Positions 1 to 7,535 are shown, numbered from the stretch's first letter. The stretch: DNA of 11,782 nucleotides from Pseudomonadota bacterium (GCA_023386765.1 JAEWJD010000126.1:1-11782); one strand, 5' to 3'. Program-made: numbers and translations. Notes: generated by a model not told the origin, from the letters alone.

Positions 1-126
1 CATGCTGACGGTCACGATGACCGCAATGCCAAGATAGACCGAACAAAGTCGCAGGCCTTCGGCGAGGTTATGGTGCACTCCCCGGGCCAGCTGTCGGAAG
101 ACGCCAGCCATTGACGCATCGGGCAT
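1..126 (-). CDS. Partial CDS, N-terminus of a putative membrane protein of unknown function
   Basis: An open minus-strand frame starts at ATG 126-124 and runs off the left edge of the window, giving 42 residues. The start is supported by an AAGAGG-like ribosome binding site about 6 bases upstream. The visible protein begins [20 protein letters not shown], an amphipathic, Arg/His-containing stretch. It is followed by a hydrophobic run (about residues 28-42, [16 protein letters not shown]) that looks like the start of a membrane segment. The gene diverges from ubiD across an 85-base gap, and I could not pick a convincing promoter for it there. I do not recognise the family, and because the C-terminus is missing no function is proposed. 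Confidence 0.55.
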   Translation of the reverse strand, partial: MPDASMAGVFRQLARGVHHNLAEGLRLCSVYLGIAVIVTVSM

Positions 127-211
127 AAGAGACCTCTTGCGTTGGGAAAGTAAGGGCTGGATGTTAACCTGTAATTGCATCAAAAATGTAACCAACCAGC
201 CGGGATCTGTA

Positions 212-1756
212 GTGAAGTACCGCGACCTGCGAGATTTTCTGAACCAGCTTGAGCGCCAGGGCGAGCTCAAGCGTATTGCCGCGCCCGTCTCCACGCGGCT
301 GGAAATGACCGAGATCTCCGACCGCGTTCTGCGTGCCGGCGGTCCGGCGCTGCTGTTCGAGAACGCCGTGCACGAAGGCCGGCCAGCCGGCATGCCGGTG
401 CTGGCCAACCTGTTCGGCACCCCCGACCGCGTGGCCTGGGGCATGGGTGCCGAAGCGGTCAGCGCACTGCGCGACGTGGGCGAGCTGCTGGCTTCGCTGC
501 GCGAACCGGAGCCGCCACGCGGCTTTCGCGATGCGCTGGCCAAAGTCTCCATGCTCAAGGCCGCGCTCTGGGACATGAGCCCCAAGACGGTGCGCGGCGC
601 CCCCTGCCAGGAAGTCGTCTGGGAGGGCGATGACGTCGATCTGTCGCGCCTGCCGATCCAGACCTGCTGGCCGGGCGACGTGGCGCCGCTGCTGACCTGG
701 GGGCTGGTGATCACGCGCGGCCCGCATGCACGCCGCCAGAACCTGGGCATCTACCGACAGCAGGTCATCGGCCGCAACAAGCTCATCATGCGCTGGCTGT
801 CGCACCGCGGCGGCGCGCTCGACTTCCGCGACCATCGCCTGGCCAATCCGGGCCAGCCCTTCCCGATCGCCGTGGCCCTGGGCGCCGACCCCGCCACCAC
901 CCTGGGTGCCGTCACGCCGGTGCCCGACAGCCTGTCGGAATACCAGTTCGCCGGCCTGCTGCGCGGTTCGCGCACCGAGGTCACCCAGGCCCTGGGCAGC
1001 GAACTGTCGGTGCCGGCCACCGCCGAAATCGTGCTCGAAGGCCACCTGCTGCCCGCCAACGATCCGCGCGCGCAGGCGGCACAGGTCCCCGAAGGCGCGC
1101 CGCCCCCTCCTGACACCGGCTACGAAATGGCGCTCGAGGGGCCGTACGGCGACCACACCGGCTACTACAACGAGCAGGATTGGTTCCCCGTCTTCACGGT
1201 CGAGCGCATCACCATGCGGCGCAACCCCATTTACCACACCACCTATACCGGCAAACCGCCCGACGAGCCGGCGGTACTGGGCGTGGCGCTCAATGAGGTG
1301 TTCGTGCCGCTGCTGCGCCGTCAGTTGCCGGAAATCGTGGATTTCTATCTGCCGCCCGAAGGCTGCAGCTACCGCCTGGCCGTGGTGTCGATCCGCAAGC
1401 AGTACGCCGGCCACGCCAAGCGCGTGATGTTCGGTGTCTGGAGCATCCTGCGTCAATTCATGTACACCAAGTTCATCGTGGTCGTGGACGAAGACGTCAA
1501 CACGCGTGACTGGGCCGAAGTGATCTGGGCCATGACCACCCGCATGGATCCGGTGCGCGACACCCTGCTGGTCGAGAATACGCCGATCGACTACCTGGAC
1601 TTCGCCTCACCCGTCTCGGGCCTGGGCGGCAAGATGGGCATGGACGCCACCAACAAATGGCCGGGCGAGACCGACCGCGAGTGGGGCGTGCCCATCAAGA
1701 TGGACCCGGACGTCAGCGCCCGCGTGGACGCCATGTGGAAAGACCTGGGCCTGTAG
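212..1756 (+). CDS. ubiD: UbiD, 4-hydroxy-3-polyprenylbenzoate decarboxylase
   Basis: A UbiD-family decarboxylase of 514 aa; the E. coli enzyme is about 497 aa. In ubiquinone synthesis UbiD removes the ring carboxylate of 3-polyprenyl-4-hydroxybenzoate, using prenylated FMN supplied by UbiX. Visible family blocks are the N-terminal [20 protein letters not shown], the acidic A-E-I-V-L-E-G motif (E272, E276), [11 protein letters not shown] (from E309), [20 protein letters not shown], and the C-terminal [15 protein letters not shown]. These match the true ubiquinone UbiD closely rather than the broader aromatic decarboxylases. The frame stays open upstream to a TTG at 137, but those extra 25 residues have no family counterpart. 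GTG at 212 places KYRDL at residue 2, as in E. coli, with a weak GGGA ribosome binding site 7 bases upstream. The substrate is inferred from family resemblance. No ubiX is in view. Confidence 0.93.
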   Translation: MKYRDLRDFLNQLERQGELKRIAAPVSTRLEMTEISDRVLRAGGPALLFENAVHEGRPAGMPVLANLFGTPDRVAWGMGAEAVSALRDVGELLASLREPEPPRGFRDALAKVSMLKAALWDMSPKTVRGAPCQEVVWEGDDVDLSRLPIQTCWPGDVAPLLTWGLVITRGPHARRQNLGIYRQQVIGRNKLIMRWLSHRGGALDFRDHRLANPGQPFPIAVALGADPATTLGAVTPVPDSLSEYQFAGLLRGSRTEVTQALGSELSVPATAEIVLEGHLLPANDPRAQAAQVPEGAPPPPDTGYEMALEGPYGDHTGYYNEQDWFPVFTVERITMRRNPIYHTTYTGKPPDEPAVLGVALNEVFVPLLRRQLPEIVDFYLPPEGCSYRLAVVSIRKQYAGHAKRVMFGVWSILRQFMYTKFIVVVDEDVNTRDWAEVIWAMTTRMDPVRDTLLVENTPIDYLDFASPVSGLGGKMGMDATNKWPGETDREWGVPIKMDPDVSARVDAMWKDLGL

Positions 1757-1763
1757 GCCCCGG

Positions 1764-1792
1764 GCCGGTGGCAGCCAGGGGCTGCCGCCGGC
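1764..1792. terminator. GC-rich hairpin between convergent ubiD and the SDR operon
   Basis: A 13-bp stem pairs 1764-1776 with 1780-1792, closed by a 3-base loop. All pairs are Watson-Crick except one G-U wobble (1769/1787). It fills the gap between the ubiD stop (1754-1756) and the stop of the convergent SDR gene (1793-1795). No T-run follows on either strand, so it may stall transcription or protect 3' ends rather than act as a classical intrinsic terminator. Confidence 0.5.
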
Positions 1793-2605
1793 TCAGGCGT
1801 ACTTGCCGGTCAACCCGCCATCGACCACCAGTTCGGTGCCGGTGATGTAAGACGCCTCATCAGATGCCAGAAAGGCCACTGCGCTGGCCACCTCCCAGGG
1901 CGTGCCCATGCGCCCCATCGGCACCTGCCGGTCACGCGCGGCGCGCGCGGCCTGCAGATCCGACGCATCAAACATATGGGCCACATTGGCGCTCACGCGC
2001 GGGGTATCGATCAATCCGGGCACCACGGTGTTCACCCGGATACCGTCGGCTGCATACTGCTGGGCCGCCATGCGCGCAAAATGAATCACCGCCGCCTTGC
2101 TGACGCTATAGGCCAGGTGGGGATAGCCGGTATAGCGCATCCCGGCCACCGACGAGACCGCCACCACCGCCCCGCCGCCCTGCGTGCGCATCAGCGGTGC
2201 CAGCAGGCGCATGCCGATCAGCATGCTGGTGACGTTGACCTCCTGGATGCGACGCCACTGTTCATCGCTGATGTCCTCCGGGCCGCCCACCTTGCCGATC
2301 CCGGCGTTGGCCTGCCAGATATCGATACGCCCGAAATAAGCCTGCCCGGCTGCCACGGCGGCAGCCATGGCCTGGGCGTCGGCCACGTCGGCGCACAGCG
2401 CCAGCGCCTGTCCTCCGGCCCGGACGATTTCGTGGGCAGCCTCATCGGCCGCTTCCTGGCGGGCATCCAGTGCGATCACCCGCGCGCCCTGGCGCGCCAG
2501 CGTGACGCAACTGGCCTTGCCGATGCTCCAGCCCTGGGCCGAGGCCCCGGCGCCAGCCACCAGCGCCACCTTGCCCGCCAGGCGGGTCTCGTTGCCCGCG
2601 CTCAT
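1793..2605 (-). CDS. SDR-family oxidoreductase B (last gene of the catabolic operon)
   Basis: A classical short-chain dehydrogenase/reductase of 270 aa. It has a variant glycine-rich nucleotide motif [12 protein letters not shown] (18-29), longer than the usual TGxxxGIG. Asp47 ends the second beta strand, which usually means NAD(H) preference. QANAGIG (98-104), the structural Asn124, a Ser151/Ser152 pair and Y166-S-V-S-K170 complete the SDR active site. The C-terminus carries the usual [12 protein letters not shown] block. The ATG at 2605 overlaps the stop of the preceding SDR as ATGA, with GGGAG about 6 bases upstream, so translation is probably coupled. A much longer same-frame reading upstream is excluded because it runs antiparallel-coded through the neighbouring gene. 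Probable role: oxidation or reduction of a hydroxy/keto group on the operon's substrate; the substrate is unknown. Confidence 0.9.
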   Translation of the reverse strand: MSAGNETRLAGKVALVAGAGASAQGWSIGKASCVTLARQGARVIALDARQEAADEAAHEIVRAGGQALALCADVADAQAMAAAVAAGQAYFGRIDIWQANAGIGKVGGPEDISDEQWRRIQEVNVTSMLIGMRLLAPLMRTQGGGAVVAVSSVAGMRYTGYPHLAYSVSKAAVIHFARMAAQQYAADGIRVNTVVPGLIDTPRVSANVAHMFDASDLQAARAARDRQVPMGRMGTPWEVASAVAFLASDEASYITGTELVVDGGLTGKYA

Positions 2606-3327
2606 GCCGCCGCTCCCAGGCCGACCGTCATCCCGCCACAGACGTACAGCACCTGCCCGGTGATGAAACCGGCGCGCGCGTCCAGCAACGACGCCACCGC
2701 ATGGGCCACGTCCTGCGCCGTGCCCATGCGCCGCACCGGGATCGTCTCCAGGATGCGGCGTGTCTGCGGTGCATCCGGCGGGTTGACGCGCTCGAACAAT
2801 TCGGTGGCGATCGGGCCCGGCCCGACCGCGTTGACCGTCACGCCGTGGGGCGCCGTCTCCAACGCCCAGGTGCGCGTCATGCCCAGCAGCCCGGCCTTGC
2901 TCGCGGCGTAGGCGCTGCGCTCGGTCTTGCCCAGTGCCGCGCGGCTGGCGATATTGACCACCCGGCCGAAGCCGGCCTGCCGCATGCCCGGCAATAGCGC
3001 CTGCATAAGCAGCAGCGGCGCCACCAGATTCAGCGCCTGCACATCGACCATGTCTTGCGGCGTGGTGTCTTCCAGCAGCGCCGGCAGCACCTTGCCGGCA
3101 TTGTTGACCAGCCTCAGCGGCGGGCGCTGCGCGGTCACCTCGGCCAGCGCAGCGCGCAAGGCGGCGGCGTCGGTGAGGTCCACCTCCAGGCAGGTTTCGC
3201 CCGACAGACGACGGGCTGGCGCCTGCCGGTCCAGATTCAGCACGGCGTAGCCGTCTGCGACCAGACGCTCGACGATCGCACGCCCGATGCCCTGGCTGCC
3301 TCCGGTCACCAGCACGTCCGCACTCAT
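2602..3327 (-). CDS. SDR-family oxidoreductase A
   Basis: A classical SDR of 241 aa, clearly different in sequence from its neighbour. It has the standard TGGSQGIG cofactor loop (8-15), Asp33 after beta-2 (suggesting NAD(H)), NNAG (75-78), Asn100, catalytic Ser128, Y140-A-A-S-K144, and a G-P-G-P-I-A-T segment after beta-6. The general pattern resembles 3-ketoacyl-ACP/CoA reductases (FabG-like) and 3-hydroxyacyl-CoA dehydrogenases, but sequence alone does not fix the substrate. The ATG at 3327 overlaps the upstream lyase stop as ATGA, and the gene's own stop overlaps the start of the next SDR the same way. The protein is somewhat short at the N-terminus, starting only seven residues before the glycine motif, which is normal for compact SDRs. 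Confidence 0.9.
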   Translation of the reverse strand: MSADVLVTGGSQGIGRAIVERLVADGYAVLNLDRQAPARRLSGETCLEVDLTDAAALRAALAEVTAQRPPLRLVNNAGKVLPALLEDTTPQDMVDVQALNLVAPLLLMQALLPGMRQAGFGRVVNIASRAALGKTERSAYAASKAGLLGMTRTWALETAPHGVTVNAVGPGPIATELFERVNPPDAPQTRRILETIPVRRMGTAQDVAHAVASLLDARAGFITGQVLYVCGGMTVGLGAAA

Positions 3328-4115
3328 GAGGATGCCTCGGTGGATGACTGGTGGGACTGCCCCTCCCCGACATAGGGAATCGCGTGATCGATGGTTTCCC
3401 AGATGAAGCGTCCGGACGGCGATTGCTGCTCCTCGGCCACGTGCGACACCAGCCCGGCGGCGCGCGAGATCACGGCAAAACCGCGCATCAACGCCGTGGG
3501 CACGCCGATTTCGCTCAGCAAGGCCGCCACCGCGCCGGTCGCGTTGATGGTGATGTGCTTGCCATAGACCTCGTCGATGGCGGCAGCCAGCTGGCGCAGG
3601 GCGCGCAACGCATCGCCCTTGAGTTCGGGCTCGGCCTCGGCCAGGGCCAGCAGCTTGATCGAGCGGGGATCGTCAGGCTTGTGCAAATGGTGGCCGAACC
3701 CCGGCAGCGCCTGGCGTGCGGCGCGATGTTCGCGCGCGATGAGCAGGGCTTCGGCGGCGCCATCCGGCGCCTGACGGATGCGGTCCAGCAGGCGGGAGCA
3801 GTTCTCCATGGTGCCCACGAACTGGCTGCCGACAGCCATCAGGCCGGCCGCCACCGCGCCCTGCAGGTTTTCCGGCGCACTCATGTAGATAAGCCGCGTG
3901 GCGATCGCGCTGGGGGTCAGGCCATGCTCCATCAACGTCACCAGCACGGCATCGACCATACGCACGTCCACCGCGCGCGCGCGGCGTCCGAGAATCTGCA
4001 TGATCATCACTTCGGTAAAGCTCATCTTGCCGATGATGTCCTCGACCAGATCGGTGTCGCGATACGACATGCCGGTGAGATGATGGGCGCAAAGACGGGT
4101 CTGCGGGGTGGTCAT
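3324..4115 (-). CDS. Citryl-CoA lyase-like protein (citrate synthase superfamily, short form)
   Basis: A 263-aa protein of the citrate-synthase fold, the size of the short citryl-CoA lyase / ATP-citrate-lyase C-terminal type rather than the roughly 430-aa citrate synthases. Recognisable blocks are M-E-H64-G-L-T-P-S-A (first catalytic His region), PGFGH142[10 protein letters not shown] (CoA/second His region) and GLVSH225VAEEQ. Family members cleave a citryl-CoA-type thioester into acetyl-CoA and an oxo acid, or run the reverse condensation. The segment matching the NVD of ATP-citrate lyase reads HITIN191ATGAVAAL, so Asn replaces the usual catalytic Asp, and His143 replaces the usual Pro after the second His. 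The start at 4115 has GAAGGAG 5 bases upstream and overlaps the ligase stop as ATGA. The fold is secure; the exact reaction is not. Confidence 0.82.
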   Translation of the reverse strand: MTTPQTRLCAHHLTGMSYRDTDLVEDIIGKMSFTEVMIMQILGRRARAVDVRMVDAVLVTLMEHGLTPSAIATRLIYMSAPENLQGAVAAGLMAVGSQFVGTMENCSRLLDRIRQAPDGAAEALLIAREHRAARQALPGFGHHLHKPDDPRSIKLLALAEAEPELKGDALRALRQLAAAIDEVYGKHITINATGAVAALLSEIGVPTALMRGFAVISRAAGLVSHVAEEQQSPSGRFIWETIDHAIPYVGEGQSHQSSTEASS

Positions 4116-5617
4116 GAGGTCTCCTTCTGGGCCGCGTCACGCACGGCGGATTTCAGCACCTTGCCGACACTGGAGCGTGGCAGGCTGGCATGGATATGGA
4201 TGTGCTTGGGCGTGGCGACCGGCCCCAGCAGTGCGCGCACATGGGCCTTGAGGGCATCGTCATCGGCCTGCGCCTGGGGATGGAACTGGACAGCGGCGTG
4301 AACGGCTTCGCCCCATTTCTCGTCCGGCAACCCGAACACCGAACACTCATAGACGGCGGGGTGCGACGACAGCGCATTCTCGACATCCACCGGATAGACG
4401 TTGAAACCGCCGGTGATGATGACGTCGCGCAGCCGGTCCTTCAGGAACAGATAGCCGCGCTCATCCATCAGCCCCGTATCGCCGGTACGCAGCCAGCCAT
4501 CGACCAGGGTCTCGGCGGTTTTCTCCGGCAAGCGCCAGTATCCGCACATCACCAGATCGCCACGCACAGCCACCTCGCCGATCTCGCCGCGCGGCAAGGC
4601 CGCGCCGTCCGGCCCCAGGATGGACAACTCGGACAGCCAGGTAAGCCGGCCCACCGACCCCCGGTTGGCCGGCACCTCCAGCTCGGCCGGCGGCAGCGCC
4701 GTCACGATCTGCGGCGCCTCGGTCTGGCCATAGGTGGTGCCCAGCACCGGGCCGAAGAACGCCCGCACCTGCTCGATTTTCTCGACCGGCATGGGTGCGC
4801 CGCCATAGATCAGATTTCGCAGCCGCGGAAAATCGGCGCGCGTCACCCCTTCCTGGGCCATGATCATGTAGATCAGGGTGGGCGGCATGAAGCTCAGGGT
4901 ACCGCCGCGCTCCCTAAATGCCGCCGTGACCGCCTGCGGTCCGGCTCCGTCCAGCAGCAGATGGCAACCGCCCTGGGCCAGCACCGGCAACAGATAGGTG
5001 CCGGTGCCATGGGTGACCGGTGCGGCCATTACGTAGCGATCCGCCTCGGTCAGCCCCCAGGTGACGATCTGGTTCATGATGCCGGCCGTCCAGGCGCGGT
5101 AAGGTTGCATCACCCCCTTGGGCAGCCCGGTGGTGCCGCCGGTGAACTTGATGGCCTGGATCGCCTCGCCGTCGAGCGCCGGGCGCTGCGGCGGCTGGCC
5201 GGCATGGCGCGCCAGCAACTCATCCAGCGCCAGCCCGCTGGCCGCGCCATCCAGTGCCACGCGGTGGCCGCCTGCCTGCACGATCAGCGGTTCGCCCAGC
5301 TCATCGGCCATCACGATGGACGGCTCGGTGGCCTGCAGAATGCGCCCGATCTCGCGCTCGGTGCTGCGGTAATTCAACGGCACCCAAACCTTGCCGCTGG
5401 CCAATACCGCCAGCAGCGCCAGGATGTGCTGAGCCGAATTTCCGGCACAGATCGCCACGCGCGTCTGCGGTGCCGGATCCAGATGCTGCAGGGCGGCGGC
5501 CAGCGTGCGGGTCTGTTGCGCCAGTTGCGCATAGCTCACCTGCCCTAGCGGGCCGTCAAGCGCAATGCGATCGGGAAAGCGCTCGGCGGCGCGGAAAAAG
5601 AAATCAATCGGGTACAA
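4112..5617 (-). CDS. Acyl-CoA synthetase (AMP-binding, ANL superfamily)
   Basis: A 501-aa ligase that adenylates a carboxylic acid with ATP and transfers it to CoA. ANL core motifs appear in order: FTGGTTGLPKGV (158-169; Gly where many relatives have Ser), NLIYGGAPMP (about 268-277), YGQTE (296-300), GWLRTGDTG, then RLRDVIITGGFNVYPVDVE and the C-terminal PRSSVGK (480-486), with Lys486 the expected adenylation lysine. No signal peptide or membrane segment is seen, so it is cytosolic. The start is TTG at 5617-5615, chosen because AAGGAG lies exactly 6 bases upstream (5624-5629) and MYPIDFFFRAAERFPDRIAL matches the usual N-terminus. It sits 16 bases after the Bug gene and overlaps the lyase start. 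It probably activates the acid handled by this operon. The chain length or aromatic nature of that acid cannot be told from sequence. Confidence 0.92.
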   Translation of the reverse strand: MYPIDFFFRAAERFPDRIALDGPLGQVSYAQLAQQTRTLAAALQHLDPAPQTRVAICAGNSAQHILALLAVLASGKVWVPLNYRSTEREIGRILQATEPSIVMADELGEPLIVQAGGHRVALDGAASGLALDELLARHAGQPPQRPALDGEAIQAIKFTGGTTGLPKGVMQPYRAWTAGIMNQIVTWGLTEADRYVMAAPVTHGTGTYLLPVLAQGGCHLLLDGAGPQAVTAAFRERGGTLSFMPPTLIYMIMAQEGVTRADFPRLRNLIYGGAPMPVEKIEQVRAFFGPVLGTTYGQTEAPQIVTALPPAELEVPANRGSVGRLTWLSELSILGPDGAALPRGEIGEVAVRGDLVMCGYWRLPEKTAETLVDGWLRTGDTGLMDERGYLFLKDRLRDVIITGGFNVYPVDVENALSSHPAVYECSVFGLPDEKWGEAVHAAVQFHPQAQADDDALKAHVRALLGPVATPKHIHIHASLPRSSVGKVLKSAVRDAAQKETS

Positions 5618-5623
5618 CCTGCA

Positions 5624-5629
5624 CTCCTT
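5624..5629 (-). promoter_or_regulatory. Ribosome binding site fixing the TTG start of the CoA ligase
   Basis: AAGGAG on the minus strand with 6 bases to the TTG at 5617. It lies inside the 16-base gap after the Bug stop codon. No ATG or GTG in this frame is better placed, so this site decides the start. Confidence 0.7.
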
Positions 5630-5633
5630 GGAA

Positions 5634-6611
5634 TCAATTGGCCTTGAGATCGGCGTTCTTCACCACGGCGCCCCACTTGTCGATCTCGCTGGTGATCTTC
5701 TGCTGCAGGGCCTGCGGCGTATTGGGCGGCGTCGGTGCGAAGAATCCGCCCTGCCGGTAAGAAGCCTGCAGCGCGGCGCTGCCCAAGGCCTGGTTGACGG
5801 CCGCGTTCAGACGCTCGATCACTGGTGCAGGCGTGCCGGCAGGCGCCACCAGCCCGAACCAGGACTCGACTTCAAAGCCCGGCAAGGCCGACTCGCCCAG
5901 GGTGGGCACGGCCTCGGTCATGGGCAGGCGCTGTGGCGAGGTCACGCCGATGGCGCGCAGCTTGCCGGCCTGCACGTGGGGCAGCGACGACGGCAGGTTG
6001 TCGAACATCGAATCCACCTGGCCACCCAGCAGGTCGGCCACGGCCGGCCCGCTGCCGCGATACGGCACATGCAGGATGTCGGTGCCGGTACGCATCTTGA
6101 ACAGCTCGCACGACAGGTGGATGGACGAACCGCTCCCCGATGAGGCGCAGGTCAATTTGCCCGGATTGGCCTTGGCGTAGGCGATGTACTCCTCCAGCGT
6201 CTTGACCGGCACCTTCGGATTGACCACCAGGATGTTCGGAATCGTCGCCAGCATCGCGACCGGCGCGAAATCCTTGACGAAGTCGTAGTTCAACTGGGTG
6301 TAGAGGCTGCGGTTGATGGTGTTGGCGATCGATCCCACATACAGGGTGTAGCCATCGGGCTGGGCCCGCGAGACGATTTCCGCGCCGATATTGCTATTGG
6401 CCCCCGTTTTGTTCTCCACCACGAAGGTCTGGCCCAGCTCGTCGCTCAGTGCCTTGGCCATCAGACGCGCCACGATGTCGGTTGCCCCGCCGGCCGCATA
6501 GCCTACGACCAGCGTCACCGGACGCTCGGGATAGGGCTTGGCGGCCCAGCTGGCGCCCGCCACCCCCAGGCAGGCTGCGGCCAGGGTCAGGCGCTGGAAA
6601 ATGTTCTGCAT
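5634..6611 (-). CDS. Tripartite tricarboxylate transporter substrate-binding protein (Bug family)
   Basis: A 325-aa periplasmic solute-binding protein of the Bug/TctC family, near the usual length. Residues 1-23 are a signal peptide (Q-R-L-T-L-A-A-A-C-L-G-V-A-G-A-S-W-A), with probable cleavage after Ala23. The mature part shows family blocks YPERPVTLVVGYAAGGATD, VVENKTGANSNIGAEIV, PDGYTL, HVPYRGSGPAVADLLGGQVD, AGKLRAIGV and SWFGLVAPAGTP. Bug proteins bind carboxylates or related small anions, and no TctA/TctB permease genes are present here, so this is an orphan binding protein. It may work with a permease elsewhere or as a sensor. The ATG at 6611 has a strong AGGAGG 6 bases upstream (6618-6623). 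It is the first gene of the operon, divergent from the IclR regulator, and its ligand is probably the acid activated by the downstream ligase. Confidence 0.92.
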   Translation of the reverse strand: MQNIFQRLTLAAACLGVAGASWAAKPYPERPVTLVVGYAAGGATDIVARLMAKALSDELGQTFVVENKTGANSNIGAEIVSRAQPDGYTLYVGSIANTINRSLYTQLNYDFVKDFAPVAMLATIPNILVVNPKVPVKTLEEYIAYAKANPGKLTCASSGSGSSIHLSCELFKMRTGTDILHVPYRGSGPAVADLLGGQVDSMFDNLPSSLPHVQAGKLRAIGVTSPQRLPMTEAVPTLGESALPGFEVESWFGLVAPAGTPAPVIERLNAAVNQALGSAALQASYRQGGFFAPTPPNTPQALQQKITSEIDKWGAVVKNADLKAN

Positions 6612-6629
6612 GAGTCTCCTCCTGTTTGT

Positions 6630-6659
6630 CTAATATTTGGACAGATCGCTATCTGTCGA
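6630..6659 (-). promoter_or_regulatory. Candidate sigma-70 promoter of the Bug operon
   Basis: On the minus strand, -35 TCGACA (6659-6654, 5 of 6 to consensus) and -10 TATTAG (6635-6630, 4 of 6) are separated by 18 bases. This would start transcription roughly 10 bases before the AGGAGG site. The spacer is almost entirely filled by the 6640-6657 palindrome. Called by eye; no transcript data. Confidence 0.4.
6640..6657. promoter_or_regulatory. Palindromic operator candidate for the IclR regulator
   Basis: GACAGAT-CGCT-ATCTGTC is a perfect 7-bp inverted repeat with a 4-base centre, placed between the proposed -35 and -10 of the Bug operon. Two more related half-sites flank it: TTTGGACA at 6636-6643 and its exact reverse complement TGTCCAAA at 6700-6707, just before the iclR ATG. 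IclR proteins commonly bind such palindromes in divergent control regions. A site here would allow control of both operon and regulator. Confidence 0.55.
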
Positions 6660-6709
6660 ACTCATATTGGGCTTTGATAACAGGCACACCAAGCAACCTT
6701 GTCCAAAAA

Positions 6710-7474
6710 ATGAACAACTCGAACGAAAGCCTGGCAGGCCCTCGCATCCTGCGTCGCGGCCTGCGTGTACTGGGCGTCTTGCGGCAGGCGGGGGCCGCCG
6801 GCCTGCATGTGGTGGATATCGCCCGCGAAGCCGGCATGCAGCGCTCGACCGTCTATCGCTATCTGGATGTGCTGACCGAAGAGGGCTACGCCCTGCGCGA
6901 AGGGCGGGCGCCGCGCTGGCGCATCGCCGAGCTGGGCGTGATGCTCTCAGGAGATCCGCATGCCCAGGCGGTGCGCCAGTTCCGCCCCTGGCTGCGCGAG
7001 ATCAGCGACATCTCGGGTGACTCCGCCTTCCTGGTCTGCCGGGCCGGCAATGACTCGCTCTGCCTGCACCGCGAGGTGGGCAACTATCCGGTCCAGGTGC
7101 TGGCGGTCACGGTTGGGCATCGCCAGCCGCTGGGGGTCGGTGCGGCCGGGCTGGCCTTGCTGGCGGCCCTGCCCGCGGACGAAGCCGAGCAGGTGGTGGC
7201 GCAAAACGCCCAGGCCTTGCGCGCTTATGGCGGCATGACGGCAGGACAAATGCGGCAACTGATCCAGACCACCCGCGACCGGGGCTGGTCCGTGGTCGGC
7301 AATGCCGCCGTGCCGGGCGTACTGGGCGTGGGCGTGCCGGTCTGCGACGCCGACGGCTACCCGCGCCTGGCGGTCAGCGTCTCCAGCCTGATCAGCCGCA
7401 TGCAGGCCTCACGCCAGCGCAACATCGCCGAACTGATCCGCACGCGTCTGGCACAAAGCGGTTCGCCATCCTGA
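6710..7474 (+). CDS. IclR-family transcriptional regulator
   Basis: A 254-aa IclR-type regulator, the usual length for the family. Residues 12-75 form the winged helix-turn-helix (ILRRGLRVLGVLRQAG; LHVVDIAREAGMQRSTVYRYL at about 32-52). The rest is the IclR effector-binding domain, with the typical VGHRQPLGVGAAGLALLAALP and RGWSVVGNAAVPGVLGVGVPV segments. The frame remains open back to a TTG at 6626, but that region carries the operator and the opposite promoter. ATG 6710 gives a normal IclR N-terminus, though its ribosome binding site is poor. The gene is divergent from the Bug operon, so it most likely controls that operon and itself in response to a carboxylate or CoA-ester intermediate. 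Whether it activates or represses cannot be read from sequence. Confidence 0.92.
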   Translation: MNNSNESLAGPRILRRGLRVLGVLRQAGAAGLHVVDIAREAGMQRSTVYRYLDVLTEEGYALREGRAPRWRIAELGVMLSGDPHAQAVRQFRPWLREISDISGDSAFLVCRAGNDSLCLHREVGNYPVQVLAVTVGHRQPLGVGAAGLALLAALPADEAEQVVAQNAQALRAYGGMTAGQMRQLIQTTRDRGWSVVGNAAVPGVLGVGVPVCDADGYPRLAVSVSSLISRMQASRQRNIAELIRTRLAQSGSPS

Positions 7475-7483
7475 GCACGCACG

Positions 7484-7514
7484 GCAAAAGGGCCTCCGAA
7501 CGAGGCCCTTTTGC
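7484..7514. terminator. Perfect bidirectional intrinsic terminator
   Basis: A 13-bp perfect stem (7484-7496 with 7502-7514) has a 5-base loop, C-G-A-A-C. The stem foot is GCAAAA on one arm and TTTTGC on the other, so both strands end the hairpin in a T-run. It lies 10 bases after the iclR stop and 22 bases after the stop of the convergent YqjK-like gene, serving both. Confidence 0.85.
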
Positions 7515-7535
7515 GGCGGGGTCATGCACCTGAGA

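Noticed and set aside
161..193. Imperfect direct repeat ATGTTAACC / ATGTAACC upstream of ubiD as an operator, and TGTAAT (170-175) as a -10
   Set aside because: The repeat is short and unequal, and no acceptable -35 lies 16-18 bases before TGTAAT. The signal is too weak to list.
164..1456. A 430-codon open frame on the minus strand across ubiD
   Set aside because: It mirrors a high-GC real gene and has the His/Arg/Gln/Gly-rich make-up of an antisense shadow. It has no family motif and lies wholly inside a well-supported UbiD coding region.
1976..2911. A 311-codon plus-strand frame opposite the SDR genes
   Set aside because: Antisense shadow composition, no recognisable motif, no supporting ribosome site, and both strands cannot plausibly code here given the clear SDRs.
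1793..3373. A single 526-aa minus-strand protein spanning both SDR genes
   Set aside because: Only the last 270 residues are SDR-like. The N-terminal part is an Arg/Gly/Ala-rich out-of-frame reading of the neighbouring SDR, whose true frame has all SDR motifs. It is not a fusion.
3351..5548. Long plus-strand frames (316 and 452 codons) opposite the lyase and CoA ligase
   Set aside because: Rich in Gln, His, Arg and Gly as expected of antisense frames in GC-rich genes, and without domains. The minus-strand genes account for this region.
6626..6709. A longer IclR protein starting from TTG 6626
   Set aside because: The added 28 residues are encoded by the operator/promoter region and do not resemble an IclR N-terminus. 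ATG 6710 gives the usual length.
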